Made by a program: the position numbers and the translations under genes. 64,000 bases of DNA from Gammaproteobacteria bacterium (GTDB taxonomy: Bacteria > Pseudomonadota > Gammaproteobacteria > Steroidobacterales > Steroidobacteraceae). The stretch lies in contig PLAH01000077.1 of NCBI GenBank assembly GCA_003134045.1, forward strand, positions 1-64,000, written 5' to 3'. Every line of letters begins with the position of its first letter. Within the stretch, counting starts at the first letter, position 1. Shown here one piece after another: positions 52,796 through 62,575 of the stretch. The notes beneath the pieces were generated by a model. It was given only the letters and a program-made list of their open reading frames with translations. It had not been told where the DNA came from and did no database searches.

Positions 52796-54262
52796 ATGAA
52801 TAATGCGACATTCCGACACTTCATCAATAACGAATTCGTTCCATCGGCGAGCGGCCGTCAGTTCGACAAGCGCTCTCCCCTCGACGGCAGTTTGCTCGGC
52901 ACCGTCGCCGAGGGCGGCGAAGAGGACGTCCGCGCCGCAGTGCAGGCGGCCCGGGCGGCGCTCGACGGTCCGTGGAAGGGATTCAGCCTGGCGCAGCGCA
53001 CCGAACTCTTGTATGCGGTCGCGAACGAAATCGATAGACGCTTCGACGAATTTCTCGACGCGGAAGTCGCGGACACCGGCAAGCCGCGTTCCGTCGCCTC
53101 GCACGTGGACATCCCGCGCGGCGCGGCCAACTTTCGCGTCTTCGCCGATGCCGTCAAGAACGTACCGACCGAGTTCTTCGAAATGACGACGCCCGAGGGT
53201 CGCAAGGCCTACAACTACTCGGTACGCGTGCCGAGAGGCGTGGTCGCGGTCATTTGCCCGTGGAATCTGCCGCTGCTGCTGATGACCTGGAAAGTCGCGC
53301 CGGCGCTGGCGTGCGGCAATACCGTCGTGGTCAAGCCCTCGGAGGAAACTCCCGGAACGGCCACCTTGCTCGGTGAAGTCATGCACAAGGTGGGCATTCC
53401 CGCCGGTGTCTACAACGTCGTCCACGGATTCGGTGCCGGGTCGGCCGGCGAATACCTGACGACTCATCCCGATGTGTCGGCGATCACCTTCACCGGCGAG
53501 ACCGTCACGGGTGTCGCCATCATGAAGACGGCTGCCCAGGGCATCCGCCCGGTATCGTTCGAGCTGGGCGGAAAGAACCCGGGCATCGTGTTCGCCGATT
53601 GCGATTTCGACGCTGCCGTGGCGGGAATCGCGCGCGCTGCTTTTCTCAATACCGGACAGATCTGCCTGGGTACCGAACGGGTGTATGTCGAACGGCCGAT
53701 ATTCGAGCGCTTTGTCGCCGCGCTGAAACAAAAAGCCGAGTCGATGCGCACCGGGCATCCCTCGGATAAATCCACGGCCATGGGCCCGCTCATCAGCTTG
53801 CAGCATCGCGAGAAAGTCCTGCGATACTACCGGCGCGCCGTCGAGGACGGCGCCACGGTGGTCTGCGGCGGCGGCGTGCCCGTCATGCCGGAGGGTTTGG
53901 CAGGGGGCGCCTGGATTCAGCCGACCATATGGACGGGGCTACCGGAGAGTTCGGCGGTGGTACGCGAGGAAATCTTCGGGCCCTGCTGTCACGTGCGGCC
54001 CTTCGACGACGAGGCCGAAGTCATTCGCTTGGCCAACGATACGCCGTATGGACTCGCCACCACGATCTGGACCCGCGATATCGCGCGTTCGTTTCGCATG
54101 GGCACCAGCATCAACGCCGGAATCGTTTGGATCAATTCCTGGTTCTTGCGCGATCTGCGCACGCCTTTCGGGGGCTCGAAACAATCCGGCATCGGCCGCG
54201 AAGGGGGCGTACATTCGCTCGAATTCTATACGGAGCTGCGCAATGTCTGCGTGGCGACCTGA
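52796..54262 (+). CDS. 2-hydroxymuconic semialdehyde dehydrogenase
   Basis: 488 residues, aldehyde dehydrogenase superfamily (XylG/DmpC type). It oxidises 2-hydroxymuconic semialdehyde with NAD to 4-oxalocrotonate (2-hydroxymuconate). Catalytic Glu in SFELGGKNPG and Cys in NTGQICLGTERVYVER; the CLGTERVYV segment is characteristic of this group. NAD site VAVICPWNLPLLLMTWKVAPALACGN. First gene of the operon; nine bases before the hydratase. Confidence 0.9.
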   Translation: MNNATFRHFINNEFVPSASGRQFDKRSPLDGSLLGTVAEGGEEDVRAAVQAARAALDGPWKGFSLAQRTELLYAVANEIDRRFDEFLDAEVADTGKPRSVASHVDIPRGAANFRVFADAVKNVPTEFFEMTTPEGRKAYNYSVRVPRGVVAVICPWNLPLLLMTWKVAPALACGNTVVVKPSEETPGTATLLGEVMHKVGIPAGVYNVVHGFGAGSAGEYLTTHPDVSAITFTGETVTGVAIMKTAAQGIRPVSFELGGKNPGIVFADCDFDAAVAGIARAAFLNTGQICLGTERVYVERPIFERFVAALKQKAESMRTGHPSDKSTAMGPLISLQHREKVLRYYRRAVEDGATVVCGGGVPVMPEGLAGGAWIQPTIWTGLPESSAVVREEIFGPCCHVRPFDDEAEVIRLANDTPYGLATTIWTRDIARSFRMGTSINAGIVWINSWFLRDLRTPFGGSKQSGIGREGGVHSLEFYTELRNVCVAT

Positions 54263-54271
54263 GGCCACGGC

Positions 54272-55054
54272 ATGACCTTGTCCGACAGCCGCATAGCAGA
54301 ATTCGGCGACGAACTCTTCCAGAGTTTGCGGTCGCGAGTGCCCATCGACCCGCTCACCGAACGCGAACCGACGCTCGACGTGGCGCGGGCCTACAAGATC
54401 CAGGAACACGTGATTGCACGCCGCCTGGCCCTGGGCGACCGTATCGTCGGCAAGAAAATCGGCTTGACGAGCCGCGTCGTCCAGCAGGCACTGGGAGTGG
54501 ACGAACCGGATTTCGGGCAGTTGCTGGCCAGCATGGTGGCCACCGACTCGGTGAGCGCGTCTACGCTGCTCCAGCCGCGCATCGAGGGCGAGGTGGCGTT
54601 TCTCCTCGAACACGACCTTCGCGGGCCGGGCATTACCAACGCCGATGTCATCAAAGCCACCCACTCGGTGCTGCCCTGCTTCGAGATCGTGGATTCCAGG
54701 ATCCGCAACTGGCGCATCAAGCTGGCGGACACGGTATCCGACAACGCCTCCGCCGGCCTGTTCGTCCTGGGAGACCGCGCGGTCGGCCTCGAGGACGTGG
54801 ATCTGTCGACGTGCGGCATGCTGCTCGAGAAGAACGGCGATCTCGTGTGCACGGGCGCCGGCGCTGCCGCGCTCGGCTCCCCGATCAATTGCGTCACCTG
54901 GTTGGCGAATGCGCTGGGCCGGCTGGGCACGCCGCTGCGCGCAGGCGAAATCATCCTCTCGGGCTCCCTGGCCGCCATGGTGCCGGTCGCCGCAGGAGAT
55001 CATTTCCATTTATCGATCGGTGGCTTGGGCTCCGCATCGATTCGATTTACCTGA
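54272..55054 (+). CDS. 2-oxopent-4-enoate (2-keto-4-pentenoate) hydratase
   Basis: 260 residues of the FAH-fold hydratase family (MhpD/XylJ/DmpE). Adds water to 2-hydroxypenta-2,4-dienoate to give 4-hydroxy-2-oxovalerate. Typical motifs: GKKIGLTS, PRIEGEVAFLLE (metal acids), FEIVDSRI and SGSLAAMVPVAAGD. Highly similar in fold to the decarboxylase just downstream; the two form a complex in meta-cleavage pathways. Ten bases separate them. Confidence 0.9.
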   Translation: MTLSDSRIAEFGDELFQSLRSRVPIDPLTEREPTLDVARAYKIQEHVIARRLALGDRIVGKKIGLTSRVVQQALGVDEPDFGQLLASMVATDSVSASTLLQPRIEGEVAFLLEHDLRGPGITNADVIKATHSVLPCFEIVDSRIRNWRIKLADTVSDNASAGLFVLGDRAVGLEDVDLSTCGMLLEKNGDLVCTGAGAAALGSPINCVTWLANALGRLGTPLRAGEIILSGSLAAMVPVAAGDHFHLSIGGLGSASIRFT

Positions 55055-55064
55055 AGGCTCGCGA

Positions 55065-55853
55065 ATGCCCCTATCCACCCCCAGAATCGTAGAACTCGCC
55101 CGGCGCCTCGAATCGGCCGCGCTCGAACGGCGGACCGAGCGCAAGCTCACCGACGCCGAACCCGATTTCACCCTGAGCGATGGCTACGAAGTGCAATGGG
55201 CGTTGCGAAACCTGCGCATTACCGCGGGAGCCAGGCTCTCGGGACTGAAGATGGGCCTGACCTCGCGCGCCAAGATGAAACAGATGGGCGTCGATTCGCC
55301 GATCTACGGGTTTCTGCTCGACGAATTCTATGTGCCGGCCGACTCGCAGATCGCCATGTCAGGGCTCATTCATCCGCGGGTCGAACCTGAAATCGCGCTC
55401 GTGACGAATCGCGATCTGCGCGGTCCCGGCTGTACCATCGCCAACGCCCTGGCGGCCATCGACTTCGCGGTCCCCGCCATGGAAATCATCGATTCGCGCT
55501 ACACGGATTTCAAGTTCGATCTGCCTAGTGTGGTTGCCGACAACGGCTCCTCCGCGCGCTACGTCGTAGGGACTACCGCGCGGCGGGTTCGGGATTTGGA
55601 TTTACGCACCTTGGGTGTCGTCGTCGAGAAGAACGGCGAAGCCGTATCGTTCGGCGCCGGCGCCGCGGTGCTGGGGCACCCGGTATCCAGTCTCGCCATG
55701 CTCGCCAATTTGCTGGCCCTGCGCGAGCAGATCATTCCGGCAGGCACGTACGTCATGACCGGCGGCATCACCGAGGCGATCAAAGCCCAAGCCGGCGATC
55801 ACTTCGTCGCACGTTTTCAGGATTTAGGTTCCCTTTCGACGCGGTTCGTCTAA
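55065..55853 (+). CDS. 4-oxalocrotonate decarboxylase (2-oxo-3-hexenedioate decarboxylase)
   Basis: 262 residues, FAH-fold family (XylI/DmpH). Decarboxylates 4-oxalocrotonate's keto form to 2-hydroxypenta-2,4-dienoate. Motifs LKMGLTSRAKMKQMGVDSPIYGFL, HPRVEPEIALV (metal acids), MEIIDSRY and MTGGITEAIKAQAGD. It is fourth from the pathway's end, after the dehydrogenase and beside the hydratase, which confirms its role. Confidence 0.9.
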   Translation: MPLSTPRIVELARRLESAALERRTERKLTDAEPDFTLSDGYEVQWALRNLRITAGARLSGLKMGLTSRAKMKQMGVDSPIYGFLLDEFYVPADSQIAMSGLIHPRVEPEIALVTNRDLRGPGCTIANALAAIDFAVPAMEIIDSRYTDFKFDLPSVVADNGSSARYVVGTTARRVRDLDLRTLGVVVEKNGEAVSFGAGAAVLGHPVSSLAMLANLLALREQIIPAGTYVMTGGITEAIKAQAGDHFVARFQDLGSLSTRFV

Positions 55854-55867
55854 GGTCAGGTATCTAC

Positions 55868-56059
55868 ATGCCAATCGCCAATCTGCAAATAATTCAGGGA
55901 CGGACTCCACAGGTCAAGGAGTCCTTGATACGCGCGGTCACCTCGGCCATTGCCGATACGCTGAATGCCAAACCCGAAAGCATCCGCGTGATCCTCCAGG
56001 AAGTGCCGCCCGAACACTGGGGAATCGGCGGCGTCAGCGCCAAGGAGCTTGGTCGATGA
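55868..56059 (+). CDS. 4-oxalocrotonate tautomerase
   Basis: 63 residues (62 after removal of Met), with the catalytic N-terminal proline (MPIANLQIIQGR). Arg in this N-terminal region and VTSAIADTLNAKPESIRVILQEV complete the tautomerase fold (XylH/DmpI). It converts the enol form of 2-hydroxymuconate to 4-oxalocrotonate's keto form ahead of the decarboxylase. Overlaps the next gene by four bases. Confidence 0.9.
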   Translation: MPIANLQIIQGRTPQVKESLIRAVTSAIADTLNAKPESIRVILQEVPPEHWGIGGVSAKELGR

Positions 56060-56943
56060 TATCACTCAAGGACATCCGCTACGTTCGGCTCGGCACATCG
56101 AACATCGACGATGCAGTGCGCTACGCCACGAAGATTCTAGGCCTCGAACTCGTACGCCGCGATCGTGGCGGCGCCTACCTGCGATCCGACGATCGCGATC
56201 ACACGCTGGCCTATACCACCGCCGATCCGCACGATCATGTCGTCGCGTTCGAGGTGGGTTCGATAGCGGAGCTGGAGTCGGCCGCCGCCGAGCTCGACAA
56301 CTCCGGCCATGTCGTACGTGCCGCCACGAAGCTCGAATGCGAGCAACGCTGGGTCGATGCCGCGGTGATGTTCACGGACCCCAGCGGCAACGCCATCGAG
56401 CTGACTGCGCGGCCGGCGCATAGTGGCCGGCGCTACTTTCCCTCGCGCGATGCCGGCATCACCGGCTTCTCCCACATCGGCCTGCATTCGACCAACCCCC
56501 GCAAGGATGAGGCCTTCTGGACCACCGTCACGAACGCCCGGGTCAGCGACTGGATCGGCGAGGCGCCGCTGCTGCGCATAGATCCCGTGCATCACCGGAT
56601 GGCGTTGTTTCCGTCGAAGCGTTGCGGCGTGCAGCACGTCAATCACCAGGTGGCGAGTATCGACGACATCATGCGGTCGTACTACTTCCTACGGGAACGG
56701 AACGTCAAAATTCGATTTGGGCCCGGTCGCCATCCGACCTCTGGCGCCACGTTCCTGTACTTCGACGGCCCCGACGGGATGATTTACGAATACTCTTCCG
56801 GCGTGGGCATAATCACCGACGAGGATGCCTATAGACCGCGTCAGTTTCCGGCCGCGCACACGTCGTTTTGCGCCTGGGGGTCGAAGCCCGACATCCCGGA
56901 ATTCGAAGGGGTGGCGTCGTTCGCGGAGACCGTCAATGCCTGA
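56056..56943 (+). CDS. extradiol ring-cleavage dioxygenase (type I, two-domain)
   Basis: 295 residues, two VOC domains as in BphC/catechol 2,3-dioxygenase. Fe(II) ligands H140 (FSHIGLH), H197 (VNHQVAS) and E245 (YEYSSG) are all present. It cleaves a catechol next to the diol to give a semialdehyde or keto-acid. The following dehydrogenase branch indicates a catechol (unsubstituted or lightly substituted) ring. Its 3' end overlaps the aldolase homologue by 8 bases. Confidence 0.85.
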   Translation: MISLKDIRYVRLGTSNIDDAVRYATKILGLELVRRDRGGAYLRSDDRDHTLAYTTADPHDHVVAFEVGSIAELESAAAELDNSGHVVRAATKLECEQRWVDAAVMFTDPSGNAIELTARPAHSGRRYFPSRDAGITGFSHIGLHSTNPRKDEAFWTTVTNARVSDWIGEAPLLRIDPVHHRMALFPSKRCGVQHVNHQVASIDDIMRSYYFLRERNVKIRFGPGRHPTSGATFLYFDGPDGMIYEYSSGVGIITDEDAYRPRQFPAAHTSFCAWGSKPDIPEFEGVASFAETVNA

Positions 56944-57622
56944 CACCGCGGTACCGGGCCCCTCCGCCGCCGTGAGCCGGGTTCGCGTGGCCGCCCGGGC
57001 ACTCGCTCGGGCCGGATTGGTCCATGCGTACGGGCACTGCAGCGTGCGCCTGGATGCGCATCATTTTCTGGTCAGCCCGGCCAAGCCGCTGGGATTGGTG
57101 GCTGCGAGCGATATCCCTGTGAGCGTCGCCATCAGCGGCGCGCTACCGCCCGGAGCGCTCCCCGAGGTCATCGCCCACCAACATATCTATAGCCGCCGCG
57201 GCGACGTGGGCGCGATAGCGCGTTTTCAATCTCCGCAGGTGATGGCGCTCTCTGCCCTGGGGCGTACGCCGCGTGCATTGCACGGCTTCGGCGCCTACTT
57301 TGCGCCGTCCCCTCCCCTGCACCTCGACCCGCGCCTGGTGCGGGACGAGGCAAGCGCCGCGGCGTTGAGCGAGACATTGGGCTCGGCCCGCGCCATCGTC
57401 ATGCGCGGCAACGGCGCCATCACGGTGGGAGCGCGTTTGGAAGAGGCAGTGGCGCTCGCCTGGTATCTCGAGGACGCGGCCCGGGTGGAAATGGCAGTAC
57501 TCGGCACCGGCCTGAATGCGCTGGAGTTCACCGACGCGGAGGTTCGCGACAGAGCCGTCACTGCAGGACGGTTGTTCGAGCGCATGTGGGATTGGATGAC
57601 CATGAACGATCCCGAGTTGTGA
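56936..57622 (+). CDS. class II aldolase/adducin-family protein with altered metal site
   Basis: 228 residues. Aldolase/adducin fold: GLVHAYGHCSVRL at the start, LPEVIAHQHIYSRRGDVGAIARFQS in the middle and MRGNGAITVGARLEEAVALAWYLEDAARV. In zinc aldolases the segment after the loop reads VVHTH (two His ligands); here it reads IARFQ, so R96 and Q98 replace them, though an Glu and His-x-His upstream remain (E77, H81, H83). A zinc aldolase reaction is therefore doubtful. The gene overlaps the dioxygenase gene, so it is part of the operon; its job is unknown. Confidence 0.7.
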   Translation: MPDTAVPGPSAAVSRVRVAARALARAGLVHAYGHCSVRLDAHHFLVSPAKPLGLVAASDIPVSVAISGALPPGALPEVIAHQHIYSRRGDVGAIARFQSPQVMALSALGRTPRALHGFGAYFAPSPPLHLDPRLVRDEASAAALSETLGSARAIVMRGNGAITVGARLEEAVALAWYLEDAARVEMAVLGTGLNALEFTDAEVRDRAVTAGRLFERMWDWMTMNDPEL

Positions 57623-57644
57623 GCAATCATGGGGGGAATAAACG

Positions 57645-58199
57645 ATGAATGAAACTGTATCGACTAGTGAACCGGCCGCGCCGGCGGAGCCGCGCGAGAA
57701 GCCCGAACCGACACTGAAGCTCAGCTTCCTGTCGCATGGCACGCTCGAGAGCAAGGATCTGGATTTCACGCGAAAATTCTACGAAGAATTCATGGGATTC
57801 GAAGTGGTTCGACCGGCCAAGATTTCGATGTGGTTCCGCTTGGGCGGCCAGCACATTTACGTCGTCGTGCAAGTGACGGAGGGCAAGAAAGCGGAAATGT
57901 CCTTCCTCAATCACAACGGCGTCGACGTCGAGACCGAGGAACAGGTCGACGAATGCCATCGACTGGTGGTGCGAGATGCCGAGAAGTGGAAGCTGCACAA
58001 GATCAGCAAGCCCATGGTGCAGCATGGCACCTATAGCTTTTATTTCTGGGACGCGGACGACAATTCTTGGGAGATCCTCGCCAATCCTCCCGGCGGCTAC
58101 ACCTGGATGTTCGAGCGTGGCGACCAAGAAGGATTGGGCCACATGAGTCGAAAATTCGCGCGGCCGGATTCCACCATTCGCAAATCACCCAAGGAGTGA
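57645..58199 (+). CDS. VOC-superfamily protein, second dioxygenase-like member
   Basis: 184 residues, single VOC pair: LSFLSHGTLESKDLDFTRKFYEEFMGFEVVRP, then a mid-part with MSFLNHNGVDV and VQHGTYSFYFWDADDNSWEILANPPGG. Candidate metal ligands are H31, a His in MVQHGT and the Glu in SWEIL. Could be a small extradiol dioxygenase, an isomerase or a binding protein. It lies between the aldolase homologue and the FAH enzyme, and these three are not part of the standard meta pathway. A proline-rich 20-residue head precedes the fold. Confidence 0.7.
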   Translation: MNETVSTSEPAAPAEPREKPEPTLKLSFLSHGTLESKDLDFTRKFYEEFMGFEVVRPAKISMWFRLGGQHIYVVVQVTEGKKAEMSFLNHNGVDVETEEQVDECHRLVVRDAEKWKLHKISKPMVQHGTYSFYFWDADDNSWEILANPPGGYTWMFERGDQEGLGHMSRKFARPDSTIRKSPKE

Positions 58200-58207
58200 G
58201 CGACGCC

Positions 58208-59170
58208 ATGCAGGATGGTTCTTATCGATTGGCCACCTATGCCGACTCGGATCGCTGGCCCCGGGGCGCGATCGTCGTGGACGACCGGGTGGTCGACGCA
58301 ACATCGGCATTGAGGGGCAGCTCGCCCGTGGCGCCAGTCGAGTCGATCAGCGTCCTGTCCATTCTCCAGGACTGGAAGGAGACACACCCGCGGCTGAAGC
58401 AGGCGGCCGTCGGCGTACGCAACGGCGACTCCTCGTTGCAGACCCTGGCGCTGTCGTCCACCGAATTGCTCGCTCCGGTGCTGTATCCCGGCACCATATT
58501 TTGCGCGGGTGCCAATTACAAGGATCACGTCGCGGAAATGTCCAAGGCGCTGAATCTGCCCGCGGAGGCGGACCCGCACGAACTAGGACTCAAGCCCTGG
58601 CATTTCATCAAGCCCTCCGCTCCCTGCGTGCGTGCGACGAACACCCAAATCCCCTTACCCGCCTACTCCAAGCGCGTCGATTGGGAGGCCGAAATCGCCG
58701 TGGTCATCGGCAGCGAATGCCGCAACGTCGACATCGATGATGCCCTCGAGCATGTAGCCGGGCTCAGTATCGTGAACGATTTGTCGGCGCGCGATCATTT
58801 ACGGCGCAACGCGGTGCCGATCGACTCCCCTTTCCGCTACGACTGGATCAGTCAAAAAGCCTTCGATGGCGCGCTGCCATTCGGGCCTTGGATCTGTCCC
58901 ATCGACGAGATCGAGGATCTCGGCAACCTCGGCATCAAGCTCTGGGTGAACGATGAGTTGATGCAGGACTCCTCGAGCGCGAATCTCATTTTCTCCGTGG
59001 CCGAACAGATCTCGCACCTCAGCACGCGGCTGACATTGCGGCCCGGCGATGTCATCGCCACGGGCACTCCGGCGGGCTGCGGCGCGGCGCGCGGACGATT
59101 TCTGCAGCCGGGCGACCGAGTGCGCATCTGGGTGGAGCACGTGGGTACCCTAGTGAACGATTTCTCGTGA
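58208..59170 (+). CDS. fumarylacetoacetate hydrolase-family enzyme
   Basis: 320 residues. The C-terminal FAH domain has [15 protein letters not shown], metal acids in [21 protein letters not shown] and [13 protein letters not shown]; an N-terminal domain of about 100 residues precedes it. Members cleave carbon-carbon bonds of oxo-acids, hydrate or decarboxylate them. It may process a substituted ring-cleavage product that the standard hydratase does not. Nine bases after the VOC gene. Confidence 0.82.
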   Translation: MQDGSYRLATYADSDRWPRGAIVVDDRVVDATSALRGSSPVAPVESISVLSILQDWKETHPRLKQAAVGVRNGDSSLQTLALSSTELLAPVLYPGTIFCAGANYKDHVAEMSKALNLPAEADPHELGLKPWHFIKPSAPCVRATNTQIPLPAYSKRVDWEAEIAVVIGSECRNVDIDDALEHVAGLSIVNDLSARDHLRRNAVPIDSPFRYDWISQKAFDGALPFGPWICPIDEIEDLGNLGIKLWVNDELMQDSSSANLIFSVAEQISHLSTRLTLRPGDVIATGTPAGCGAARGRFLQPGDRVRIWVEHVGTLVNDFS

Positions 59171-59216
59171 AACCCGCGCCACCCTGCGCGACTGTTCGAT
59201 GGCCGGAGGGCCTGGC

Positions 59217-60146
59217 ATGACCAAAATCAACGTGGCTCTGATCGGCTCGGGCAACATCGGCACGGATCTCATGGTCAAGGCGCTGCGTAGCACGCAGCTG
59301 GCGCCGATCTGGATGGTCGGCATCGATCCGGCGTCCGATGGTCTGAAGCGGGCGCGCGCCGCCGGCTTGAAAACCACGGCCGCGGGCCTCGATGGCCTGT
59401 TGCCTCATCTGGCGGAGGATGGCATCCGCATCGCCTTCGACGCCACCTCAGCCTATGTGCATCACGAGCACGCACGGCGGCTGCGCGAGCACGGCATCGC
59501 GGTGATCGATCTCACACCGGCCGCCGTGGGTCCGTACTGCGTCCCGCCGGTGAATCTTGCCCAGCATGCCGGTCGCGGGGAAATGAACGTGAACATGGTG
59601 AGCTGCGGCGGCCAGGCCACCATTCCCATGGTGGCCGCCATATCGAGCGTGCAGCCGGTGGAGTACGCCGAGATCATCGCCACGGTTGCATCGCGCAGTG
59701 CCGGGCCCGGTACGCGCAAGAACATCGACGAGTTCACACGCACTACCGCGAACGGCATCGAGAATGTGGGCGGCGCCAAGCGGGGCAAGGCGATCATTAT
59801 TTTGAATCCTGCGGAACCACCGTTGCTCATGCGCGACACCGTGCATTGCCTGACCGAAGGCGAACCTGACCGGGAGCGCATTCGCGCGGCCGTGCAGGCC
59901 ATGCTCACCGAAGTGCAGAAATACGTACCCGGGTATCGATTGGCCAACGGGCCTGTATTCGACGGCCGGCGCGTGTCCCTCTTTCTCGAAGTCGCCGGTC
60001 TCGGCGACTACCTGCCGCGCTATGCCGGCAATCTCGACATCATGACGGCGGCCGCGCTACGTACCGGTGAAATGCTGGCATCCGAAATCGTCGCCGGGCG
60101 CTTCGATCCACGGCCGCTCGAAACCGGCCCGGGAGCATCGATATGA
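59217..60146 (+). CDS. acetaldehyde dehydrogenase (acylating)
   Basis: 309 residues, DmpF/MhpF/XylQ type. Converts acetaldehyde plus CoA and NAD to acetyl-CoA. NAD site [13 protein letters not shown], catalytic Cys in [11 protein letters not shown], and the aldolase-contact region near the C-terminus. Works as a complex with the aldolase, whose gene overlaps it by four bases. A start 18 bases upstream (59199) is possible. Confidence 0.93.
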   Translation: MTKINVALIGSGNIGTDLMVKALRSTQLAPIWMVGIDPASDGLKRARAAGLKTTAAGLDGLLPHLAEDGIRIAFDATSAYVHHEHARRLREHGIAVIDLTPAAVGPYCVPPVNLAQHAGRGEMNVNMVSCGGQATIPMVAAISSVQPVEYAEIIATVASRSAGPGTRKNIDEFTRTTANGIENVGGAKRGKAIIILNPAEPPLLMRDTVHCLTEGEPDRERIRAAVQAMLTEVQKYVPGYRLANGPVFDGRRVSLFLEVAGLGDYLPRYAGNLDIMTAAALRTGEMLASEIVAGRFDPRPLETGPGASI

Positions 60147-61255
60147 ATTTACGCGGTAAGAGAATTCTCCTGCACGATAACTGCCTGCGCGACGGCATGC
60201 ACCCGAAGCGGCATCAGATCTCCATCGAACAAATGGTGAGCGTCGCTGGCGCGCTCGATGTCGCCGGCGTGCCGCTGATCGAGGTGACGCATGGCGACGG
60301 CTTGGGCGGCGCCTCCGTCAATTACGGATTTCCAGCGCACTCGGATGAAGCGTATCTGCGCGCCGTGGTACCGCGTATGACCCAAGCGCGCATCTCGGCG
60401 CTCCTGATTCCCGGAATCGGCACGGTCGACGAACTGCGCCTGGCGCACGACTGCGGCGTCGGCACCATTCGGGTGGCCACGCATTGCACGGAGGCGGACG
60501 TCGCGGAGCAGCACATCGGCCTGGCACGCAAGCTCGGCATCGACACCGTCGGCTTCCTGATGATGGCGCACATGACCGAGCCCGAGGAACTCGCGCGTCA
60601 GGCCGAGCTCATGGAGAGCTACGGTGCGCATTGCGTGTACTGCACCGACTCGGCCGGGTTCATGCTGCCGGACGATGTGACGGCGCGGGTCCAGGCCCTG
60701 CGCGCCGCGCTGCAACCGGGCACCGAAATCGGCTTTCATGGTCACCACAATCTCGCCATGGGCATCGCCAACTCGCTGGCCGCCGTCGAGGCGGGCGCCA
60801 CTCGAATCGACGGCTCCGCGGCAGGGTTGGGCGCTGGCGCCGGCAATACTCCCCTTGAAGTGTTCGCCGCCGTGTGCGAACGCATGGGGGTGCATACCGG
60901 AATCGATCTGTACCGCTTCGTCGATGTCGCCGAAGACCTGGTGGTGCCCATGATGGATCATGCGATTCGCATCGACCGGGATTCACTCATGCTGGGCTAC
61001 GCCGGCGTGTACTCGTCCTTCTTGTTGTTCGCGCAGCGCGCGGCGCGGACCTACGGCGTCTCGGCCCGGGATATTTTGGTGGAAATGGGCAGGCGCAAGG
61101 CCGTGGGCGGCCAGGAAGACCTGATCGAGGAGGTAGCGCTGGAGCTGCAGGCGCGTGCGGCCGGCAAGAGCGCCGCCGACGCCGTGAGGGGCCCGGCCCC
61201 CAGCGGAATGCCCGCCCAGCATGCGCTGCATGCCGAGCAAGAATTGGACGCCTGA
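60143..61255 (+). CDS. 4-hydroxy-2-oxovalerate aldolase
   Basis: 370 residues, DmpG/MhpE type TIM barrel. Splits 4-hydroxy-2-oxovalerate into pyruvate and acetaldehyde, which is channelled to the dehydrogenase. Motifs [16 protein letters not shown] (metal Asp and catalytic Arg; DCTLRDG in most homologues, here DNCLRDG), [16 protein letters not shown] (metal His pair) and a C-terminal contact domain. Completes the pathway to central metabolites. Confidence 0.93.
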   Translation: MNLRGKRILLHDNCLRDGMHPKRHQISIEQMVSVAGALDVAGVPLIEVTHGDGLGGASVNYGFPAHSDEAYLRAVVPRMTQARISALLIPGIGTVDELRLAHDCGVGTIRVATHCTEADVAEQHIGLARKLGIDTVGFLMMAHMTEPEELARQAELMESYGAHCVYCTDSAGFMLPDDVTARVQALRAALQPGTEIGFHGHHNLAMGIANSLAAVEAGATRIDGSAAGLGAGAGNTPLEVFAAVCERMGVHTGIDLYRFVDVAEDLVVPMMDHAIRIDRDSLMLGYAGVYSSFLLFAQRAARTYGVSARDILVEMGRRKAVGGQEDLIEEVALELQARAAGKSAADAVRGPAPSGMPAQHALHAEQELDA

Positions 61256-61279
61256 TACAACTTCTGTTGACGTATCGCC

Positions 61280-62542
61280 ATGTCGCAAGCCATCCAGTTC
61301 ATCAATGTGAGTCCGGTGGATGAAACGGCGCCCGGACGCTATTCGCCGGTCGCGACAGCTCCCAAACTCACCACCATCGTCGCGGCGGCCAGCGACCTCG
61401 TGCCCATGTTGCGCGAGCGGGCGCAGGCGACCGAGGTGGCGCGGCGGGTGTCCGCCGAGACGACGGCGGCGTTTCGCGACGCCGGCTTTTTCCGCTTGAT
61501 GCAGCCGGCTCGCTACGGCGGCTATGAATACGGTTTCACCGCATTCATCGATGTCATCACGGAACTTGGCCGCGGATGCACCTCGTCGGCGTGGGCCTGC
61601 GCCATCGGCACCATTCATCAGTGGCTCATCGCAGGCTTTCCCGAAGAGGCTCAGGACGACGTCTGGCGGAATAACCCGGGCGCCTACGCCTGCGTCTCCT
61701 ACGCGCCTACGGGGACCACGGAAATGGTCGACGGTGGGTGCCTCATTCAAGGCCGCTGGCAATTCGTGTCGAACGTCGACAACTCCGAGTGGGTCATCCT
61801 CGGTGCGCAATTTCCCGCCGCCGACAAGGCATCGCCGCCGGCGCCGGGATTCGTGCTGGTACCGCGCACCGACTGGAGCATCGAGGACAACTGGCATGTC
61901 GCCGGGCAGTCCGGCACGGGTTCGAAGACGGTGCGCATCGACAAGCCCACGTTCGTCCCCGCGCATCGCCGATTGATGATCGCCGACGCCGCCTCCGGCT
62001 CGTCGCCCGGGACGGCCGTGAATACCAATCGGCTGTACCGGGTCCCCATGCTGTCGGCGCTTCCGGTCTGTCTGGTGTCGCCGCTCCTCGGCACCGCGCA
62101 GGGCGCCGTCGAGGAGTTCATCACTCTCTGCGGCACCCGCGTCACACGCGGCGCCGTGGCCGGCGCCGGGAATCGCCTGAGCGAGTTCTTCCCCGTGCAA
62201 TCCCGCTTGGCGGAGGCGTCGGCCATGGCGGATGCTGCGCGTCTTCTCATCAACCGGGACACCGCGGAAGTCGAACGGCTCACCTTGCAAGGCCAACCAC
62301 TCAGCGTCGACCAACGCATCCGCAACCGGCGCGACCACGCTTTCGCGGCGCGCATGGCACGCGACGCCGTCGACGTTCTATTTTCCGCCGTGGGCGGCAA
62401 CGGCCTGGCTCTCGATCAGCCCATTCAGCGCATGTGGCGCGACGCGAGCGCGATCGTCCGCCACATTACGCTCAATTGGGATGCGGTCTCGTCCATGGTG
62501 GGTCAACACCTGCTGGGTCTCACGCCGAAGGGTCAGTACTAG
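61280..62542 (+). CDS. group D flavin monooxygenase, oxygenase component (HsaA/HpaH-like)
   Basis: 420 residues, acyl-CoA-dehydrogenase fold. Features: AFRDAGFFRLMQPARYGGYEYGFTAFIDVITELGRGCTSSAWACAIGTIHQWL (FMN/FAD region), QSGTGSKTVRI and a C-terminal helix bundle. Uses reduced flavin from a partner reductase to ortho-hydroxylate a phenol. HsaA (3-HSA hydroxylase) and p-hydroxyphenylacetate hydroxylase C2 are relatives. Here it would produce the catechol for the extradiol enzyme. Confidence 0.83.
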   Translation: MSQAIQFINVSPVDETAPGRYSPVATAPKLTTIVAAASDLVPMLRERAQATEVARRVSAETTAAFRDAGFFRLMQPARYGGYEYGFTAFIDVITELGRGCTSSAWACAIGTIHQWLIAGFPEEAQDDVWRNNPGAYACVSYAPTGTTEMVDGGCLIQGRWQFVSNVDNSEWVILGAQFPAADKASPPAPGFVLVPRTDWSIEDNWHVAGQSGTGSKTVRIDKPTFVPAHRRLMIADAASGSSPGTAVNTNRLYRVPMLSALPVCLVSPLLGTAQGAVEEFITLCGTRVTRGAVAGAGNRLSEFFPVQSRLAEASAMADAARLLINRDTAEVERLTLQGQPLSVDQRIRNRRDHAFAARMARDAVDVLFSAVGGNGLALDQPIQRMWRDASAIVRHITLNWDAVSSMVGQHLLGLTPKGQY

Positions 62543-62575
62543 CCGGGGCATACAGCCTGCGGCGCGGCATCGGCG

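Noticed and set aside
53939-55009. 356-codon minus-strand frame across the same genes
   Set aside because: Antisense shadow; no domain recognised.
53929-55092. 387-codon frame overlapping the dehydrogenase and hydratase genes
   Set aside because: Very arginine-rich and out of phase with two well-conserved enzymes.
60983-62338. 451-codon minus-strand frame opposite the aldolase and monooxygenase genes
   Set aside because: Antisense shadow of conserved plus-strand enzymes.
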